Positions 1 to 11,200 of a stretch of DNA of 64,000 nucleotides are shown one piece after another. Below the pieces are notes generated by a model. The model was given only the letters and a program-made list of their open reading frames with translations. It had not been told where the DNA came from and made no database searches. The position numbers and the translations under genes were made by a program. Origin of the DNA: Phyto melanocephala (taxonomy: Eukaryota; Arthropoda; Insecta; Diptera; Rhinophoridae); the NCBI GenBank assembly GCA_941918925.1, contig OW799234.1, positions 80,496,543-80,560,542 on the forward strand, in the 5' to 3' direction. Positions within the stretch are counted from its first letter, which is position 1. Every line of letters begins with the position of its first letter.

Positions 1-480
1 CCTGAACATCGAGAATAAAAATCAAGGAAGATTCAGATGCCGATGTAGCGCATGAATCAAGAAAAAGTGTTCAAAAGATATCGTACACTTATAGCGAAGT
101 ACACAATGAGTGCATAAAAAATTACATCAGTATTTTTACTGATGGGTCCTTTATAAACAGAGGGCAAGTGCTAGTGTATACTTAATAAAGTTTTAATTAT
201 CCTCCACCTTGAGTCTGATTGAATACGTGGCCGTCTATTAGGCAGAATTTCTGAGTTTGCTGTATGCGTTAGACCACTTTTTGGAATTTTCAATGCACTT
301 GATAATAATTTGATTATAAAACGCGTGTGGTAGATGGATGTGAACTCCTTTTTAGTGCGTGAGTTTTTTTCTAAAGCTTAATATGCTACTACAAGTTTTG
401 AGACGCTGATATGAGTTAAGAGACACGTAATCACAGCTGGAAGAAGTCGCCGAGAAGCTATTTTCTGTAGACCATAAATT
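1..480 (+). pseudogene. Non-LTR retrotransposon RNase H remnant
   Basis: An open stretch from about position 5 to the TAA at 183-185 contains FTDGS at 135-149, the first catalytic-Asp motif of the RNase H domain carried by ORF2 of several non-LTR retrotransposon clades. In another frame, 242-298 reads AEFLSLLYALDHF, which fits the second catalytic segment with its Glu (a frameshift apart). No further domain is readable and many stops follow. The element is cut by the window edge, so clade and 5' extent are unknown. The motif is seen directly; the family assignment is inference. Confidence 0.45.
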
Positions 481-886
481 CGAATTGCTTTATGGGCAAA
501 GGACTTTCAGTGAATGGGGGGAACTATTTGTAGATAAGCTTTTATGGTGATCAAAAAGCCTACAATGATGTACAAAGCAATTAAAAAGAGTGTGCAAAAA
601 GAATTGTTGACAATCATAAGACGGCAGTGTAAAATCATTTTTTAGTCTAGAACACACGCCAGTTTTAAAGCGAGACTCGTAAGAGATTTCATTTAGTAGC
701 CTCAAAATAACTGAGGAGCGAAGAGGTTCAAAAAAAGAGACCCAAGATAGTATATAAATAATTAAGAATTAATGTACAAAAACCAATTTTCAAAACAGAA
801 TTTTAGAAAATATTTAGAAACCTTCTATTAAAAATAGCTCAGCAAATATTTTTTTATAGTAATACAAGGTTTATCAAACATTTTGT
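481..886. other. No recognised feature
   Basis: A/T-rich sequence with scattered stops in all frames. It may be further decayed retroelement, but nothing can be named. Confidence 0.5.
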
Positions 887-1095
887 CCAAGGCATATTAA
901 TTCAATAGGTAACCAAAGTTCAAAAATGAAATTTTCGATTGTATTTTTTTAATATGAAATTTGGCATTTGAAATAAATGAGAGAAGAGAGAAAATTGTTT
1001 TTTATCTATGGACTTTGACAGCTGAAATTTAAAATATGCGAAAAAAAAATTATCAGCTGACGAATCAAGACTACCTGATGAATAAATATGCCTTG
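887..1095. mobile_element. MITE family C, copy 1
   Basis: The ends are imperfect inverted repeats: CCAAGGCATATTAATTCA at the left and, reversed, CAAGGCATATTTATTCATC at the right. The interior contains CAGCTGACGAATCA near the right end. A second copy with the same termini and related interior lies at 56569-56791 inside the cuticle-gene intron. About 210 bp with no coding capacity, so a non-autonomous DNA transposon. Superfamily unknown. Confidence 0.6.
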
Positions 1096-1638
1096 ATTTT
1101 ATCCATATGGAAGAAATGAATGTGATATTCTAGAATTACATATTTGTAATAGAATATTTTTCTATATAAGGAATTTATGGTAAATTAGCTCACCTGGCAA
1201 ACGTTGTTTTGCCTACAAGGTTATTGAAGAGGAAACATTGCTTTGGCTTTAGCTTTTTCTTTTACCTATTAAGCAAAATTTACACAATAAAATAAGAGAC
1301 CGAATGTAAATAGTAAATCACAAATTCTATGATTTGCACAAAAGTACCGTTCTAACAGCAACAACAGCAATAACACGTACATATGATACAATGCAGGTGT
1401 ATAGCAAGTGGAAAATCTAAAGTGACGATCGAAACAACGACTGAAAAGATTCAGCATAACGTTTCAATTACAAATACCGAATATCATTGTACACATAACA
1501 TTTCAATTACAAATACTGAATATCATTGTGCACATAAGACATTACGATACAAAGTTTGAAAACTTTGGTAAATGATAATAAAAAGTCATAATATGCAAAA
1601 TGGAGATCATTTTGTTGATATTTATATGAGAGTATATA
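1096..1638. other. No recognised feature; short direct repeat
   Basis: The only structure seen is a roughly 40-bp direct repeat around 1461-1535 (CATTTCAATTACAAATAC twice, each followed by TGAATATCATTGTnCACATAA-like sequence). No gene was found. Confidence 0.5.
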
Positions 1639-2187
1639 AAGGGTCCGCCATCTAACTTTTTTTTTGTCAACTAGTGCTTATTTCGTGAATCGTAACACTT
1701 AGCTCATGTCTGATTTGGCAGACAATTAGTTTTATCCTTCCGCTGAACGAATATGGTTGTGTATACGCTTGAACAACGCTAGGAAATATTGCGACATTAC
1801 CTTGGCCGATTTTACCAAAAAAATCCTCTTTTCAGATGAAGCTCATTTTGATTTTGGCGAGTATGTAAACAAGCAAAATTGTCGCATTTGGGGCACAGAA
1901 AACCCGCACGCATACATTGAAAAGCCGATACACCCAAAACGAGTCAGTGTTTGGTGCTGATTTTGGTCCAGGGCATAATTGGGCCATTATTCTTCGAAAA
2001 TGAGCAAGGAGTGGCCGTAGTCAATGGCGATCGTTATCGGGCCATGTTGAACGAATTTTTGTTCACACAAATTGAAGAGGAGGATATTGGCAACATTTGG
2101 TTTCAACTTGACGGCGCTACGTGCCAAACAACCGAAGCTACACTTTTTTTATAGCATTTAAAAAAAAAAGTTATTTGGCGGACCCCT
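1639..2187 (+). mobile_element. Internally deleted mariner element with TIRs
   Basis: The left end AAGGGTCCGCCATCTAAC and the right end, reversed AGGGGTCCGCCAAATAAC, are inverted repeats that both run into a poly-T tract. TA dinucleotides flank them at 1637-1638 and 2188-2189, the mariner/Tc1 target-site duplication. Between them lie pieces of a mariner transposase. About 550 bp is less than half a full mariner, so this is an internal deletion derivative that could only move with help in trans. Confidence 0.85.
1757..2154 (+). pseudogene. mariner transposase fragment (two frames)
   Basis: The first frame (1757-1960) holds ILFSDEAHF, the first catalytic Asp motif of mariner-type DDE transposases, then VNKQNCRIWG and RVSVWC. 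The second frame (1951-2154) continues with IIGPLFFEN, VNGDRYRAML and FQLDGATC, the second catalytic Asp. A one-base shift near 1955 separates the frames. The N-terminal helix-turn-helix domain and the third Asp are missing because of the deletions that shortened the element. No active enzyme can be made from it. Confidence 0.85.
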
Positions 2188-2357
2188 TAGTTAATTTAAA
2201 ATATCATATCTCCAGAACCGATAAGTCGATTTCGTGTAGACTTCACAAAAACCATCTAAATAACAAATTCTAAATTCAAACATTTGGTTGAAATCGGTTA
2301 ACACGTTTCCGCAGTTAGTGGTGACATCAAAGTATACACTTCTTTTTTATATAAGTA

Positions 2358-3175
2358 CTAGCTAATACCCGGTGTGCTTCGCCACCCCCATCGTAATGAA
2401 ATACAAATTGTATAGTTCAAAAATATATTTATTTTGCAAGTGCCACGCCTACTATTACTAAATCAACCATTTCTTATTCAAATAATCATATAGACGTCAA
2501 AGTGTCTCTTGCGAAATTTGGGTACTCTAACTTTTATCGCTTCCCAGATATACGAATTTTTGTATTAAATTCATATGACAGGAGCCACGCCCACTATTAC
2601 TAAAGCATCCATTTCTTATCAAAATAATCATATATATGTCAAAGCTTCTCGTGCAAAATTTGGGTACTCTAACTGTTATCGCTTCCCGAATATACGAATT
2701 TTAGTATTCAATTGCTATGAGAGCTGCCACGCCTACTATATCTAATGTACCCATTTATTCCAGAAATGTTTATTTAGGTGTCAAAGTTGCTCTTGCTAAA
2801 TTTTAGTACTCTAATCGATATCGTTTTCAAAATATACGAAATTTATTATTGAATTCATGTGGCCACGCATACTATTGCAAGTCTGCCCATTTTTTACCCA
2901 AATGTTCGTGTGGATGTCAAAATTTACCGTACTTAATTTGAAGACTCTAGCTGCATTAACTTTTGTGACATATAATATTTAATACTTATTCTTTAATAGG
3001 GCGTGGCACCCCGCCCGCTTACAATTTCAAACTAAAGTATAGCCTATATTTCCTCCCAAACTTACAGAAAGATTCTGTGAAAATTTCAAGGAAATCGGTC
3101 CAGCCGTTTAACCGTCTATAAAGCACAAACAAACAAACAAACTTACAAACACACATTGATTTTTATATTTATAGA
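2358..3175 (-). mobile_element. Non-autonomous Helitron H1
   Basis: Read on the minus strand the element starts TCTATAAATATAAAA after an A, and ends GGGTATTAGCTAG before a T. This matches Helitrons: 5' TC, 3' CTRR, insertion between A and T, no TSD. A short stem (GGTG/CACC around GCGAAGCA) precedes the 3' end. The interior is built from about four degenerate monomers of roughly 140 bp, with GCCACGC starting at 2442, 2584, 2726 and 2862. There is no Rep/helicase coding sequence. The classification rests on terminal rules, not on a search. Confidence 0.7.
2442..2990. repeat. ~140-bp tandem monomers within Helitron H1
   Basis: Four consecutive units begin GCCACGCCTACTATT or close variants, spaced 142, 142 and 136 bp. 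Each continues with a GTCAAAG block, a GGTACTCTAAC-like block and a TATACGAA block. Divergence between units suggests an old array. Confidence 0.75.
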
Positions 3176-3904
3176 TAAGATGTTATTGAGTTTATCAAAA
3201 TTTATTGTTAACAGAGATTGTACCGATTATATATACGAAATAAAGACTATATATCAAATATATAAATACGATGTTTAAAAATAGATAAGAAGAAAATTTA
3301 TTAAAATTTTTCCTTAAATAAAATACTTATCAAACATTTGATTGAAATGGGAAAATATTTATTTGAATAAAAATTGTATCAACAATTTCTTCTACATATA
3401 GAATTGATTTTGTTTTACTGCAAAACTATATAAAATGAATTTGTGTGAGAATAAAATTTGATGCCATCATAAGTCTCTGAAATGCAAGTAACTAGTTTTA
3501 AAATCTAATCTATTGTAATACAAAGGAAATATGATTAATTTCCCTTCTCTGGTTAAAAACAGAATGATAAATGCACAAACATACATAATATTTAAGCTAT
3601 GGACGAACTAAATACATATGTATTTACAGCTTAATCATTTTTAATCTTTCTAAAATATTTCTTTATTTTAATATTGTAAATTTTAAACATGCATACTTTT
3701 ACATACGTACATGCCAGACATAACGAATTATTTATTATTTTCTGCATGTATTTACTACTGTTCTATTTATTTATTTCTCTTCTTCCTTTTTTTTTTTTTT
3801 TTTTTCTTTTGCATATTCAGAATGTCACCATGTTTTACTTGACATTGTTTCTGTATTGTATCTCACCCCACTTTAAATATTTGATCAGCCGAGCTGAACG
3901 ATAA
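3176..3904. other. No recognised feature
   Basis: A/T-rich, with a poly-T run near 3790-3805. The 71-codon open frame at 3689-3904 is low complexity and hydrophobic only because of T-rich sequence, so I do not call it a gene. Confidence 0.5.
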
Positions 3905-3930
3905 TTCTTAAATTTACGTAAATTTAAGAA
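3905..3930. repeat. Perfect 26-bp palindrome
   Basis: TTCTTAAATTTAC is followed immediately by its exact reverse complement with no spacer. It could be a binding site, a recombination scar or the fused ends of a tiny MITE; function unknown. Confidence 0.7.
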
Positions 3931-4679
3931 ATTCCTTAAATTGTATGTGTGCTGTAATGAAAACCTACTTATTGTGAAAACTGACCTTCCTTAAGGCTTA
4001 ACAGTTGATAAATGTGCCTTTAAAATGAGTCAACTCCCTTATTTAATGTAAATGCATATATCGACTTTAACATTTTGTGGAAGTTATATTATGTTATGTT
4101 ACAAGGGGGTGAATTTCCAAAATGTTGCGATAACATCAAGTTACTTAACAGTTACTCTCTGTGTGTGATAAGTTGTATGCTGTTTATAGAATACAACCAT
4201 CTTAATTGAGTGAAAGGTTTTAATCAGAATTTCGGATGATTTTTTAAACTTTTGTGAAAACTGAGAATTTAAAACAGAACACAAAAAATTTGCCAAAATG
4301 AATTAAATATTTTTTTACTTAACAAACTAATGCCTGTTATTTACTTTTTAGAGATTTTTCCATGTAAATGTTGCCTTCTAGGGCTGGCTTGTCCCTGTTC
4401 ACCAGAGGCATATCCCAACAAAATAGTTTAGTGGGGTCAAATCATATTATCTTGGTGTTCAATGACTGCTTAAAAACGTGAAATTAATTATTAACCAAAC
4501 TGGCCTCTCAATAGGTTTTTAGAATTACGTACCTCTAGTCATGTGGCACCGTTTTGTTTAAACCACATAGGAGAAAAATTTTCCTCTTACAAATGCCGGT
4601 CTGTTCGGTGTCCTAATACGAGACACATCTCTCACATAGCTCGAAATTTAAAAAAAAAAATTCATAAATTTGTAAAGCC
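3931..4679. other. No recognised feature
   Basis: Unremarkable A/T-rich DNA with no coding or terminal-repeat signal that I can support. Confidence 0.5.
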
Positions 4680-5187
4680 CTAAACACATAGACGCCAGCA
4701 GACTTCACAACTTCAAGGCTTCAAATGCTGCCAACTTCAAATGCTGCTCTGAAGTCAGCTTAATAATTATTTTGAAGACAGCAACAACATAATAATCAGC
4801 TGATGTGCATTTTAGCAATACAAATTTCAGGGATGCCGCATAGATATTTTATAATGAATAATATTAAAGTGATTGATAAAAAAAATGTAATAATGTCACG
4901 AAAAACTATTTATTTATTTCTTTATTGTATTTTTGTAACGTTCTTTTATGTTTAATATCAAAAATAAGTTTTTTTTCTTTTTTTCCAATTTAATATATAT
5001 AATGGCAACACTATATTTGTTTTTGCTGCCCGTCAAAATAGAAAATAGCCTAAGTTGGCAGCAGCAGCAAATGCAGTTGTACAGTCGTGCTGCTGTGCTG
5101 CCGTCAAAATAATCGTTTTCATTTAAACACATGGATTTTATTTTTGACATATTGCTGCTTGCTGTCTGCTGTCGTCTATGTGTTTAA
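4680..5187. mobile_element. MITE family F (TIR TAAACACATAGACG...)
   Basis: Left end TAAACACATAGACGCCAGCA (4681) and right end, reversed, TAAACACATAGACGACAGCA (5186) match at 22 of 23 bases through the following GAC. The interior has CTG/CAG-rich stretches (4720-4770 and 5060-5100). No coding capacity. The target-site duplication is not clear, so the superfamily is open. Confidence 0.65.
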
Positions 5188-5954
5188 AGCATAAGCGTTG
5201 TTCGTATGTTAGTCTATTCATTGCGAAATGGCAAACCTTACTGAGCTGTTTGGCATTGTCAAATGTCACGAATCTTTTTTACACTAAAAAAAAACAAATA
5301 GCAAAAAAATCACCCTTTAAATAATTCCATTGAGTAACTTTTTTATAGCAAAAATCATGTTAAAACCATATGTTACAAACATTTTTAACATCTGTAAATG
5401 TTAGCTAAAAATAAATAATATTTATTTTTTAACACGAAAATTCTGAGAAGCAAAAAATATGTAATTTTGCTTCAATATTAACCGGCTTTGGTTTTTTTGT
5501 ACTTTATCATGTGTAAAAGAGAATCAGATTGTAGTACTAAATAGTTACCCACCAGACACGGCTATCTATCTACACCAATCCTTTCACACTGCAAAATCCT
5601 TAAATAAGCATTAAATGTACCAATGTAATTTGGCACTTATTCAGTTAAAAAACAAAATTATAAATTTAAAAAAATAAATAAATTTTGTTTTGTAAAATGG
5701 CAAAGATTTTTTTTATTAAACGAATTTGGTATTAAATTCAAGACCTTGTATCTGGTTCCGTGTTGGTTATCATTGGCTTACCCTTAGCTAGTATTAGTTT
5801 GGCCACATATTGTGAATATAATGGTGGAAATTGCCACTACAAATTTAGATATGTATTTATTTATACATGCTGGGGATTCTGGAAAGGATATGGTTTACAA
5901 ATAAAAAAAAATTAAAAACCAAATATAAATAAATATATAAAAAAAATATTAATA
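5188..5954. other. No recognised feature
   Basis: A/T-rich, no open frame of note. The PLE that follows may extend into its right part, but no motif upstream of 5955 is readable. Confidence 0.5.
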
Positions 5955-7615
5955 ATGAAGACAGAGTATATATACAACTAAAAGGACTCTCAATGGGATC
6001 TTCAGCTTCTCCAATTATAGCAGATATTGTTATGGAGAAATGATTAGATTGTTGTATAGAGTAATTAAATGCTAAGCCAAAGATAATTACAAAATATGTT
6101 AACGACTTGTTTACTATTGTTCCAAATCATTCAATTGATAATATTTTGAAAGCATTAAATTTATTTTATAATGATATAAATTTTACAATTCAGATAGAAT
6201 GTAATACCATAGACAGACGACAGCGTTAATTTGCATTAAAAGTCTTAATTCAAATTAACTTATGAATTATCCGCATTCCAATGTGTATTAGATTTCACGT
6301 AAATGCACTAAATCATATTGATTTTATACTGCATTTAGCAATTTCAATATGGCAACACGGTCGGCAATCAATCAAAAAATATAAAAATAAAAAATGTAAA
6401 ATTAAAATAGATTCGATATGTTGAAATTTTTTACATATTTTTTGGAATGCCTTTCTGTTTAGGCGAAAGTTTTCCTTAATACTGGTATCGTCCAACGTAA
6501 GCACGTCACTCTCCCAAAAAGTGCTGTTGCGGTCCTTTAAAAAAATACCATATACCTACATATGAATCATAACCTCTATGAAAAGTTACCCTTAAACCTA
6601 CGAATTTCCACAATTCCCTTTCTCTTATTTCAGAGTGTCCTTCTGCCATCCCAACTTGTAGCAACATGTTCAGATTTGTGATTACTAGTGCATTTACAGT
6701 TTTTACTAAATGCAAAAACTGTCGTCTGTTACAGCAAAATTTTATGAAATTTAATGAGATTCTAATGCAAATTACCGCTGCCGTCTGTCTATGGTATAAC
6801 TCTAAAATTTTTTTTTTTATGCATTAGTTATTAGAAGGGGTAATAATTTGTTAATAGATTGGTGCCAAAAACCAACATCTTCTAGAAGAATCATAAATTA
6901 TTATTCAAAAAACCCCAAAGGAATTATTATTAATACAGCATTGAATAAAATTGAGAGCATTGTATAGACAAGTGATAAAAAATGTCATAAAAAGAATATA
7001 GAAAAGATTAAAAATATTTTAGAGGATAATAATTATCTAATTCCATTATTTTTTAGATTGATAAACAAATATAAAAATAGGAATAATTTTAACACAAACT
7101 CGACAACTGAACCTGTAATTTATGAATCATTAACTAATGTTCCTCTTTTAACTGAAAGATTGAAGAACTCAAACATTTACGACAATAAAAAATATATAAT
7201 GGCCCACAAAACATATAACAGGTTACATAGAACGTTTAGTAAAACAAAAGATAAAATAGATTAATTGAAAATGTTTATAAAATACCATGTAATGGTAATG
7301 ACACTAAGAGTTGTGATCCGGTTTATGTAGGAACAACAAAAAATTAACTTAAAACGAGAATTGCTGGACATAGATCTGATCAAAAATACAGGAACACTAC
7401 ATTGACACAACAAACCAGCATTATCATTACATTGCGCTTATTCTAATCATTATCCTGATTTTAAAAATACATCAATTTTATACAAAGAAAATAATTACGA
7501 ATGCAGGAATGTGTTGGAAATGTTGCAAATCATTAAAATCCATCTACACAACGAATTTACTATAAGAAATATACTGCAAATGTTTTCCAAAATTATAGAT
7601 TTTTAGTTAAGAAAA
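5955..7615 (+). pseudogene. Penelope-like retroelement (RT + GIY-YIG), decayed and interrupted
   Basis: 5955-6200 encodes the reverse-transcriptase core typical of Penelope elements: QLKGLSMGSSASPIIADIVM, then ITKYVNDLFTIVP, where the catalytic YxDD box has become YVND. The frame is then broken by a 592-bp DNA transposon (6205-6796). Coding resumes after it with IDWCQKPTSSRRIINYYSKN, then the open frame 7058-7264. From 7265 comes a GIY-YIG endonuclease core (YKIPCNG, CDPVYVGTTKN, TRIAGHRSD) and, after a frameshift, a C-terminal tail to about 7605. The N-terminal part is missing. Several in-frame stops make it inactive. RT plus C-terminal GIY-YIG is diagnostic for Penelope-like elements (established knowledge). 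Confidence 0.85.
6205..6796 (-). mobile_element. PIF/Harbinger-type non-autonomous element in the PLE
   Basis: Both ends are TACCATAGACAGACGRCAGC and the match continues into TAATTTGCATTA. The 3-bp duplication TAA flanks the element at 6202-6204 and 6797-6799, as expected for PIF/Harbinger (TWA sites). On the minus strand the segment at 6430-6500 reads ENFRLNRKAFQKICKKF, resembling the start of a Harbinger-type DDE transposase (FRMSRETFQxL pattern). The rest is not coding. It sits between the two halves of the Penelope coding sequence, so it inserted later. Confidence 0.75.
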
Positions 7616-8623
7616 TCTGAAAACGATACTCTAATAGTGTTTATTTATTTATTTTTTTTTTGTAATGTATATATATACATATGTATGTATATATAATAAT
7701 GGTTTAAAAAATTTATAGTAATTCATAAAATGAGAACGGCTGGGCCAATTTCTGTAATATTTTTTTGCCAGTTGTTCGTTTTTTGGTGGCGGGTATAAAA
7801 AAAAATATAGAAAAAACTTTTCAGTAAACCAAAAGGATATAGTCTAGCGCTTATATAATTCCCTGTAAATGACAATGATTCGCTTAATATTTCCTATTTC
7901 TTTATTTCTTTATTTCTTAATTCTTAAAGAGCTGCACAAACATTACAAAAAAGCTTGCAAGCAATTTCATTAAATTTAAAATAGTGTGCGTATATTACTC
8001 TCTTATTATAAAATATATACTTTCTTTCAAGTATATGTGTTTTGCTTAACGATAAAAATCTTGAAAAAGGTAACACCGCTGTTCAATATTTTTAACGTTT
8101 CCTGTATGCGTTCTATTGTTCTCGATGTTTTTGCTGTTTTTGTTTGAAAAACAAATACTTATAAAACTGTAAAGAAAAAGTTTAAAGCAATAATTATTTT
8201 TTTTTTATTTATACTGAAATATATAGAGATTTTACATAGTTTTAAAACATTTTACGCAGCTATTTAGTGTACATATGATTGCGGCTTACATATTTAGAAA
8301 CTTTTGATTTAATATACAGAATTTATATGTTTATTGTGTTTTAAGATATTTGCCAGAGTTGTCGATAATCAAATGTAATGTATCTATATATATATCGTAC
8401 ATTATAGTGTACTAATGGAGAATAAGCTCACTCTGATTTCTTGTTAGTCGAGTCAGGCAGAACAAAATATATCATATTTAGCAACAGCGAAAAAAAGAAA
8501 AAACTTAAGAAGTTTAAGAATATTAAAAACAAATTACAACTTCATCACAAATTATATGTACAAAGTAATAGCAACAATAGCAATAACAATTATTTCATAT
8601 TATATGTATGTACTAAATTAAAC
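7616..8623. other. Mostly unassigned; HINE-B end fragment near 7773
   Basis: Position 7770-7800 has TTTTTTGGTGGCGGGTATAA, the same end sequence as the left terminus of HINE-B copies (minus orientation), but no body is recognisable beside it. The 157-codon open frame at 8441-8914 is A/T-driven and overlaps a MITE; not a gene. Confidence 0.4.
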
Positions 8624-9016
8624 AATGGGCCAATTCAAAGTGGTTGCATATCAGTCATATTTGTACTATTTCATATTATTTTATGCATGCATAAAAATTT
8701 TGTTAGTAATTTCCATACAAAAAAAAATAATATGACTTTACACATTTGTTTCCTATGTATAAGAAATTGTTTATGTTATACTTTTAACCATACTGTCTCT
8801 CAGAGAGAATTTCTTCGCTTATCACCTCTCAGAGAGAGTATTTTCTATTTTCTTCTTTCCTGTATACATACAATTTTTAACAGCGTCATCTCTTTGTCTT
8901 CTTTCTTGTATTAAATACATAATTTGTTAACAAAAGGTGTTCAAAGTCACTAGTCATATTAATATGAATTATATGACATAGTACAATATGAGAGTCTACT
9001 TTGAATTGGCCCAATG
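8624..9016. mobile_element. MITE family D (TIR GGGCCAATTCAAAG)
   Basis: The left end has ATGGGCCAATTCAAAGTGG at 8626 and the right end, reversed, has ATTGGGCCAATTCAAAGTAG. Similarity extends inwards with interruptions for about 60 bp (TATTTGTACTATTTCATAT against TATTGTACTATGTCATAT). About 390 bp, non-coding. Flanking duplication ambiguous. Confidence 0.7.
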
Positions 9017-9995
9017 TGTTTTTAGTAACTAACAAATAAGCCACACAAGTCCTAATATCGCCAACAATAAACCTAGCAACATCTTTGTACGTAAAATATT
9101 AATTCTATCAACAACCTCATAAGTCATACACACAACAATAAATAAATAAATAAACTAGTGAAAAGAGTAAAACATATAATCATAAGCAGATGCCTTCTTA
9201 ATTCTTATTTGTCCACACAAATAACATGTCATTGATTCTGAAGCTTAAATTTCAAGCCCCTTAAGTTCTTCATGATTCTTGCAACAAATACACTAGTCAC
9301 ATGCACGCGATAAAAAGAAGTTCAACCGTTTTACAACTGAATATGACATAATAACACTTCCGGTAGTGTTTCATAGAATATATAATGCTATGTTCACACA
9401 CGTGCCTTAATTGTCAATTTATATTATTATCGCAATTAAGGGCCTCAATTACAATACTAAAAATTATTTTTAAATTGAGCAATATATACTTAATTGTTTC
9501 ACTTATTGTCTAAAGCAGGAAATACAACTCTTGAAAAGTATGTTCAGTGAGAAGAAAATTCTATAGGTGGCATTTGTTATGTCAAACAAATAACTATACA
9601 AAAAATAAAAATTAAGAAAATGGAAAATGTTTGATGAAAATTTTAAAAAATGTTTAAATAATTCAAATACATACATATAAGTATATATACAAATGTATAA
9701 ATATAATTGTAAATATATTTTATCAACAGGAAAAACACTAAAGAGAAAGCATTAATTAATTTGGTACAAATAAATCGTATTTTTACAGCTACCAAATGCT
9801 AATGGAGATAAATAATAAGATAAATTGAGTATGTGTTAACACTTATTTTAATTGATCAATTAATACTAAATTGAAAATTGTCTGAACAGGGTATAACGAA
9901 TTATCAAAAAATATAAAAAATATAATTATAAAAAAATTAAGAAAGTTAGAATTCTAATGCTAGTATATTACATAAGTATATGTATAGGGCCTTCA
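9017..9995. other. No recognised feature
   Basis: A/T-rich DNA without supportable coding or repeat structure. Confidence 0.5.
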
Positions 9996-10400
9996 AATAA
10001 GACCTATTTTTTGATAAATGTGTCAAAAAGACAAATATTTTTAAGCGAAATCATTGTATGATTATTAATTAGTAAAGAGGCAAGTATAGCATTTGTAATA
10101 AAATAATATCAGCCTAATTTTATCCAAAGCTACGATTATATGAACTTTTAATTTTCATAAAATTACCATGTGGAACGTAGAGCCGTCTTATTGAAAATAA
10201 ATGTCGTCCTTAACCATAATTTTCAATTCTGGCCATATTTCGTTTGTGAAGTGACTAACTTCAAACATCAACGAGAAATCAATAAACACTGGATTTTCTC
10301 AAAACTATGAGCTACAACAGCAATATTCTATTTTTTTTTTCTTTAGTGACGTGCACGAGTTTGATTCTTCACATCAGTAACTTGTCTCAAAAACTAATTT
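9996..10400 (-). pseudogene. Possible mariner/Tc1-type transposase remnant
   Basis: On the minus strand about 10260-10150 reads HFTNEIWPELKIMVKDDIYF, then Q, a stop, and DGSTFHM. This resembles the second catalytic Asp segment of mariner-like transposases (xxWFQQDGATCHT). No terminal repeats or other motifs were found, and several stops are present. Weak call. Confidence 0.35.
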
Positions 10401-10439
10401 TTTTTTTTTCGGAAAGAAAGTAAAATGCCTGAATAATCT

Positions 10440-11200
10440 CAGATACTGTCATCTGGTATGTGTTGGTATGTGGAGCTTGCATCCTTTTTCGAGCCGTTCT
10501 CTACCCTGGGACCGCTTTAACATTGTTTCAGAGCGGTGCTTCTCTTCCTATCAAACAGCTATCATTATGTCTACGTCTAGGTCCAGACTTTTTCGAGCGT
10601 AATGCCCTCTTAATGCATGTTGCCGCGTGTTCCCAAGTAATCTCATTTTCCATCATGAGATCCACGATGTTTTCTGGGGATATTTTCCCTACGGTATCCT
10701 CTAACGTTGAGTCGTTCCATACTTCATCTCTCACACTTAAAGAAAGTGTGCTCAGCATCGTCTATGTAGTTGTCTCCATACATACAGATTTCTGGGTTAA
10801 CCTTTCCCATTATGTGTAGGTAATATAGGAAGTATCCATGTCCAAAAAGCATCTATGTTACGAAAAACGTTTATTTCGCCATGCTTTTTGCTAACACATT
10901 TATCGAGGTCTGTTATCAGTTTCGCTGTCCATCAGCCTCGTGCTTCGCTTTCCCATCTATCTTGCTACCTTCGCATGGTATGGGTTCGTCTTGTCGTTTT
11001 CGATTTGCTGTTTGTTTCTTCAATCAGCCTTCGATCTCTCCAAAGTGCTCTCCTTTCCTTGGTTAGTATAGTATAGGGATAGAGCCGCTTATAACGAGTA
11101 CAGCGGGTTCCGAGATTGTATGATATGCTGAGGCTACACTCAGATCAGAGGTGCGTTGTATATCTGCCAGTATCTTACTTCTATACTTCGCCCGTATGGC
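10440..11200 (-). pseudogene. R1-like non-LTR retrotransposon ORF2 C-terminus
   Basis: On the minus strand, going from 11070 to 10530 in shifting frames, I read a W-x-ARGWTAKLITDLDKCVSKKHGEI segment, a partial GHGYF-like stretch, a short piece fitting C-x-x-DDAEHTFF, and then the open frame 10528-10758 (VGKISPENIVDLMMENEITW, AATCIKRALRSKKS). This order is characteristic of the region after the reverse transcriptase in R1-clade (and related) non-LTR elements. Stops and frameshifts show it is dead. The plus-strand frames here are shadows of it. Confidence 0.7.

Noticed and set aside
8441..8914. 157-codon open frame on the plus strand
   Set aside because: Lys/Asn/Phe/Ile-driven low complexity, overlaps MITE D, no domain or codon pattern of a gene.
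10460..10819. 119-codon plus-strand open frame
   Set aside because: Shadow of the minus-strand R1-like retrotransposon tail, which has recognisable motifs.
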